This document shows positions 62,582 to 64,000 of a DNA stretch of 64,000 bases, piece after piece; the first letter of the stretch is position 1; the number at the start of each line of letters is the position of its first letter. The position numbers and the translations under genes were made by a program. The DNA lies in assembly GCF_003058265.1 (NCBI RefSeq), contig NZ_QBUK01000008.1:62001-126000 (forward strand), written 5' to 3'. The stretch is from Flagellimonas amoyensis (GTDB lineage Bacteria; Bacteroidota; Bacteroidia; Flavobacteriales; Flavobacteriaceae). The notes under the pieces are model-generated. The model was not told the DNA's origin. It made no database searches and was given only the letters and a program-made list of their open reading frames with translations.

Positions 62582-62609
62582 TTTGCTAATCCCTTTTGGG
62601 ATATATTTG
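62582..62609 (+). promoter_or_regulatory. Candidate promoter of dnaN
   Basis: TTTG (62582-62585), 16 bases, TATATTTG (62602-62609); the gap is slightly short. A second -7-like TAATTTTG is at 62570-62577. The leader would be about 70 bases. Confidence 0.5.
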
Positions 62610-62682
62610 CTTTTATCTATTTTATATGGCCTGTTCAGGGAAATATCGACCGGATGGCCAACAATACTAAAGAATTTCTTTG

Positions 62683-63801
62683 ATGAAGTTTATCGTATCC
62701 AGTACATATTTATTGAAACAATTGCAGGTTTTGGGAGGAGTTATTAACAATAGCAATACCCTGCCCATCCTCGACAATTTTTTGTTCGACCTGAAGAAAA
62801 ACCAATTGACTGTTTCCGCATCGGACCTTGAAACCACCATAAGCTCAGTGCTGGAAGTGGATTCCGATGCCGAAGGTGCCATTGCCGTGCCCGCACGCTT
62901 GTTGCTGGATACCTTAAAAACTTTTCCCGAACAGCCCCTCACCTTTGTGGTGGAGGACAACAATACGGTGGAAATCAGCTCCAACCATGGTAAATATGCC
63001 TTGGCCTATGCCGATGGTGCCGAGTTCCCCAAAGCAGTGGAAGTAGGCAATCCAAGCTCCACTACCCTTTTGGGCGATATTTTGGCAACAGCCATCAACA
63101 AGACCATTTTTGCCGCTGGGAACGATGACCTTCGTCCCGTGATGAGTGGTGTATTTTTTCAGTTCTCGACTGAGAATCTTACGTTTGTGGCCACAGATGC
63201 ACACAAATTGGTGAAATACCAACGTCAGGATGTCAGTGCTTCCCAAGTCGCCGAGTTCATCATGCCCAAGAAACCATTGAACCTTTTGAAGGGAATATTG
63301 GCCGGTTCAGAGTCCGAAGTGACCATAGAGTACAACGAAAGCAATGCCAAGTTCATTTTTGACAACACGGTACTCATCTGTAGGTTGATCGATGGGAAAT
63401 ACCCCAATTACGAAGCAGTAATTCCAAAGGAAAACCCCAATAAGCTCACCATTGCTAGAAACCAATTCTTGAGCTCGGTGCGCAGGGTTTCCATTTTCTC
63501 CAATAAGACCACACATCAGATACGTTTGAAGATTGCCGGAGCAGAACTCAATATTTCCGCGAAGGATGTGGATTACAGCAACAAGGCCGAGGAAAGACTC
63601 TCTTGTTCCTATCAAGGGGATGATATGCAGATAGGTTTCAACTCCAGGTTTTTGTTGGAAATGCTCAACAACCTCTCCTCGGACGATGTTTCCTTGGAAA
63701 TGAGTTTGCCCAACCGAGCTGGGATCCTTACCCCGATCGATGGATTGGATGAAGGTGAGCATGTGACCATGCTTGTAATGCCCGTGATGCTGAATAGTTG
63801 A
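62683..63801 (+). CDS. dnaN: DNA polymerase III beta subunit (sliding clamp)
   Basis: Replication clamp of 372 residues, ATG at 62683 (a TTG one codon earlier is not needed). Three similar clamp domains: KFIVSSTYLLKQLQVLGGVI ... ILDNFLFDL (1), VVEVGNPSSTTLLGDILATAINKTIFA (2), and FSNKTTHQIRLKI ... EMLNNLSSDDVSLEM (3), ending in VTMLVMPVMLNS, the usual VMPVRL-type C-terminus. dnaA is not adjacent, so this is not an obvious oriC. Followed by a palindromic repeat. Confidence 0.97.
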   Translation: MKFIVSSTYLLKQLQVLGGVINNSNTLPILDNFLFDLKKNQLTVSASDLETTISSVLEVDSDAEGAIAVPARLLLDTLKTFPEQPLTFVVEDNNTVEISSNHGKYALAYADGAEFPKAVEVGNPSSTTLLGDILATAINKTIFAAGNDDLRPVMSGVFFQFSTENLTFVATDAHKLVKYQRQDVSASQVAEFIMPKKPLNLLKGILAGSESEVTIEYNESNAKFIFDNTVLICRLIDGKYPNYEAVIPKENPNKLTIARNQFLSSVRRVSIFSNKTTHQIRLKIAGAELNISAKDVDYSNKAEERLSCSYQGDDMQIGFNSRFLLEMLNNLSSDDVSLEMSLPNRAGILTPIDGLDEGEHVTMLVMPVMLNS

Positions 63802-63837
63802 TTTACAGAACAATTAAACTCTTATTAAAAGAGGGAT

Positions 63838-63952
63838 GTCAGTTCGAGTTTTTTCCAAAGGGAAAAGTATCGAGAACAAAGTTTTTGACAATGAAATTCT
63901 GATTCTCGATACATTTTTTTGCTTTTACATTCAAAAAAACACTCGAATTGAC
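63838..63952. repeat. Nested palindromic intergenic repeat after dnaN
   Basis: Outer arms GTCAGTTCGAGTTTTTT (63838-63854) and its near-complement at 63933-63952; inner arms GTATCGAGAA (63867-63876) and TTCTCGATAC (63903-63912), perfect over 10 bases, followed by a T run. This resembles the GTCAGTTCGAG/CTCGAA intergenic repeats I recall from Flavobacteriaceae. It may also end dnaN transcription. Confidence 0.6.
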
Positions 63953-64000
63953 GAATTTCCATCAAAATAAACAGGGTATCCTCTATAATATGAAAGACAA

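Noticed and set aside
62564..64000. Replication origin next to dnaN
   Set aside because: No dnaA, no cluster of TTATCCACA boxes and no A/T-rich unwinding region beside dnaN here.
1..64000. CRISPR array or rRNA operon
   Set aside because: No regularly spaced long repeats with unique spacers and no rRNA-like conserved stretches were seen in the reading.

Overview
The window looks like chromosomal DNA of a marine-type Flavobacteriaceae bacterium (Bacteroidota), probably close to Muricauda/Allomuricauda. This rests on the protein families: the gliding genes gldF and gldG, a ResB-CcsA fusion, BshB1, DUF2911, DUF4290, DUF493 and DUF2853 proteins, menaquinone genes and a GldFG-SAM-hydrolase operon. 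It also rests on Bacteroidota-type promoters (TTTG or TTG, about 20 bases, TAnnTTTG). Most genes are ordinary housekeeping genes. No phage, insertion sequence, rRNA or CRISPR array was seen.

Layout. 0.4-7.4 kb, minus strand: a LytTR response regulator, menA, a membrane-anchored SPOR-like protein, a CvfB-like S1 protein, a DUF2853 protein, then menD, an isochorismate synthase and a hotdog thioesterase (menaquinone synthesis). 7.5-17.3 kb: an esterase, a secreted hypothetical protein, a DadA-like oxidase, an M28 peptidase lipoprotein, tRNA-His with a possible small RNA behind it, a TPR histidine kinase, bshB1, a Cys/Met PLP enzyme and a RelE/ParE-type toxin-antitoxin pair. 17.4-28.8 kb: a MATE exporter, the cytochrome c assembly fusion, a DUF2520-KdsC-Maf operon, and a PIG-L protein followed by an unlisted 38-residue membrane protein and a sodium:solute symporter. 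28.8-42.6 kb: DUF2911, an SRPBCC-photolyase pair with a repeat-rich promoter, an M20 hydrolase, a VOC gene remnant, pirin, murA (active-site Cys replaced by Asp), an ATPase, recQ, fmt, HU, YqgE and a class IV aminotransferase.

The most unusual part is 42.9-49.9 kb, an A/T-rich minus-strand operon beside tRNA-Met. It encodes a ribosomally made, modified peptide system of the grasp-with-spasm type. In transcription order it has a DUF6624-like lipoprotein, a 72-residue precursor with a double-glycine leader, an ATP-grasp ligase, an unknown 64-residue protein, a SPASM protein without the radical-SAM CxxxCxxC motif, a C39-peptidase ABC exporter and an HlyD-type adaptor. The likely flow is: ATP-grasp crosslinking of the precursor core, a SPASM-protein role still unknown, then leader removal and export by the C39 transporter with HlyD. 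A 153-base segment bounded by a perfect 12-base inverted repeat lies between the precursor and the modification genes.

50.3-64 kb: an acetate-use group (a cNMP/CBS/DUF294 protein with an exonuclease, facing acs, a symporter and its DUF4212 small subunit), purC and phoH, then a SAM hydrolase - monooxygenase - gldF - gldG operon, and dnaN followed by a palindromic intergenic repeat.

All calls come from reading the sequence and recalled family knowledge. No database search was run.
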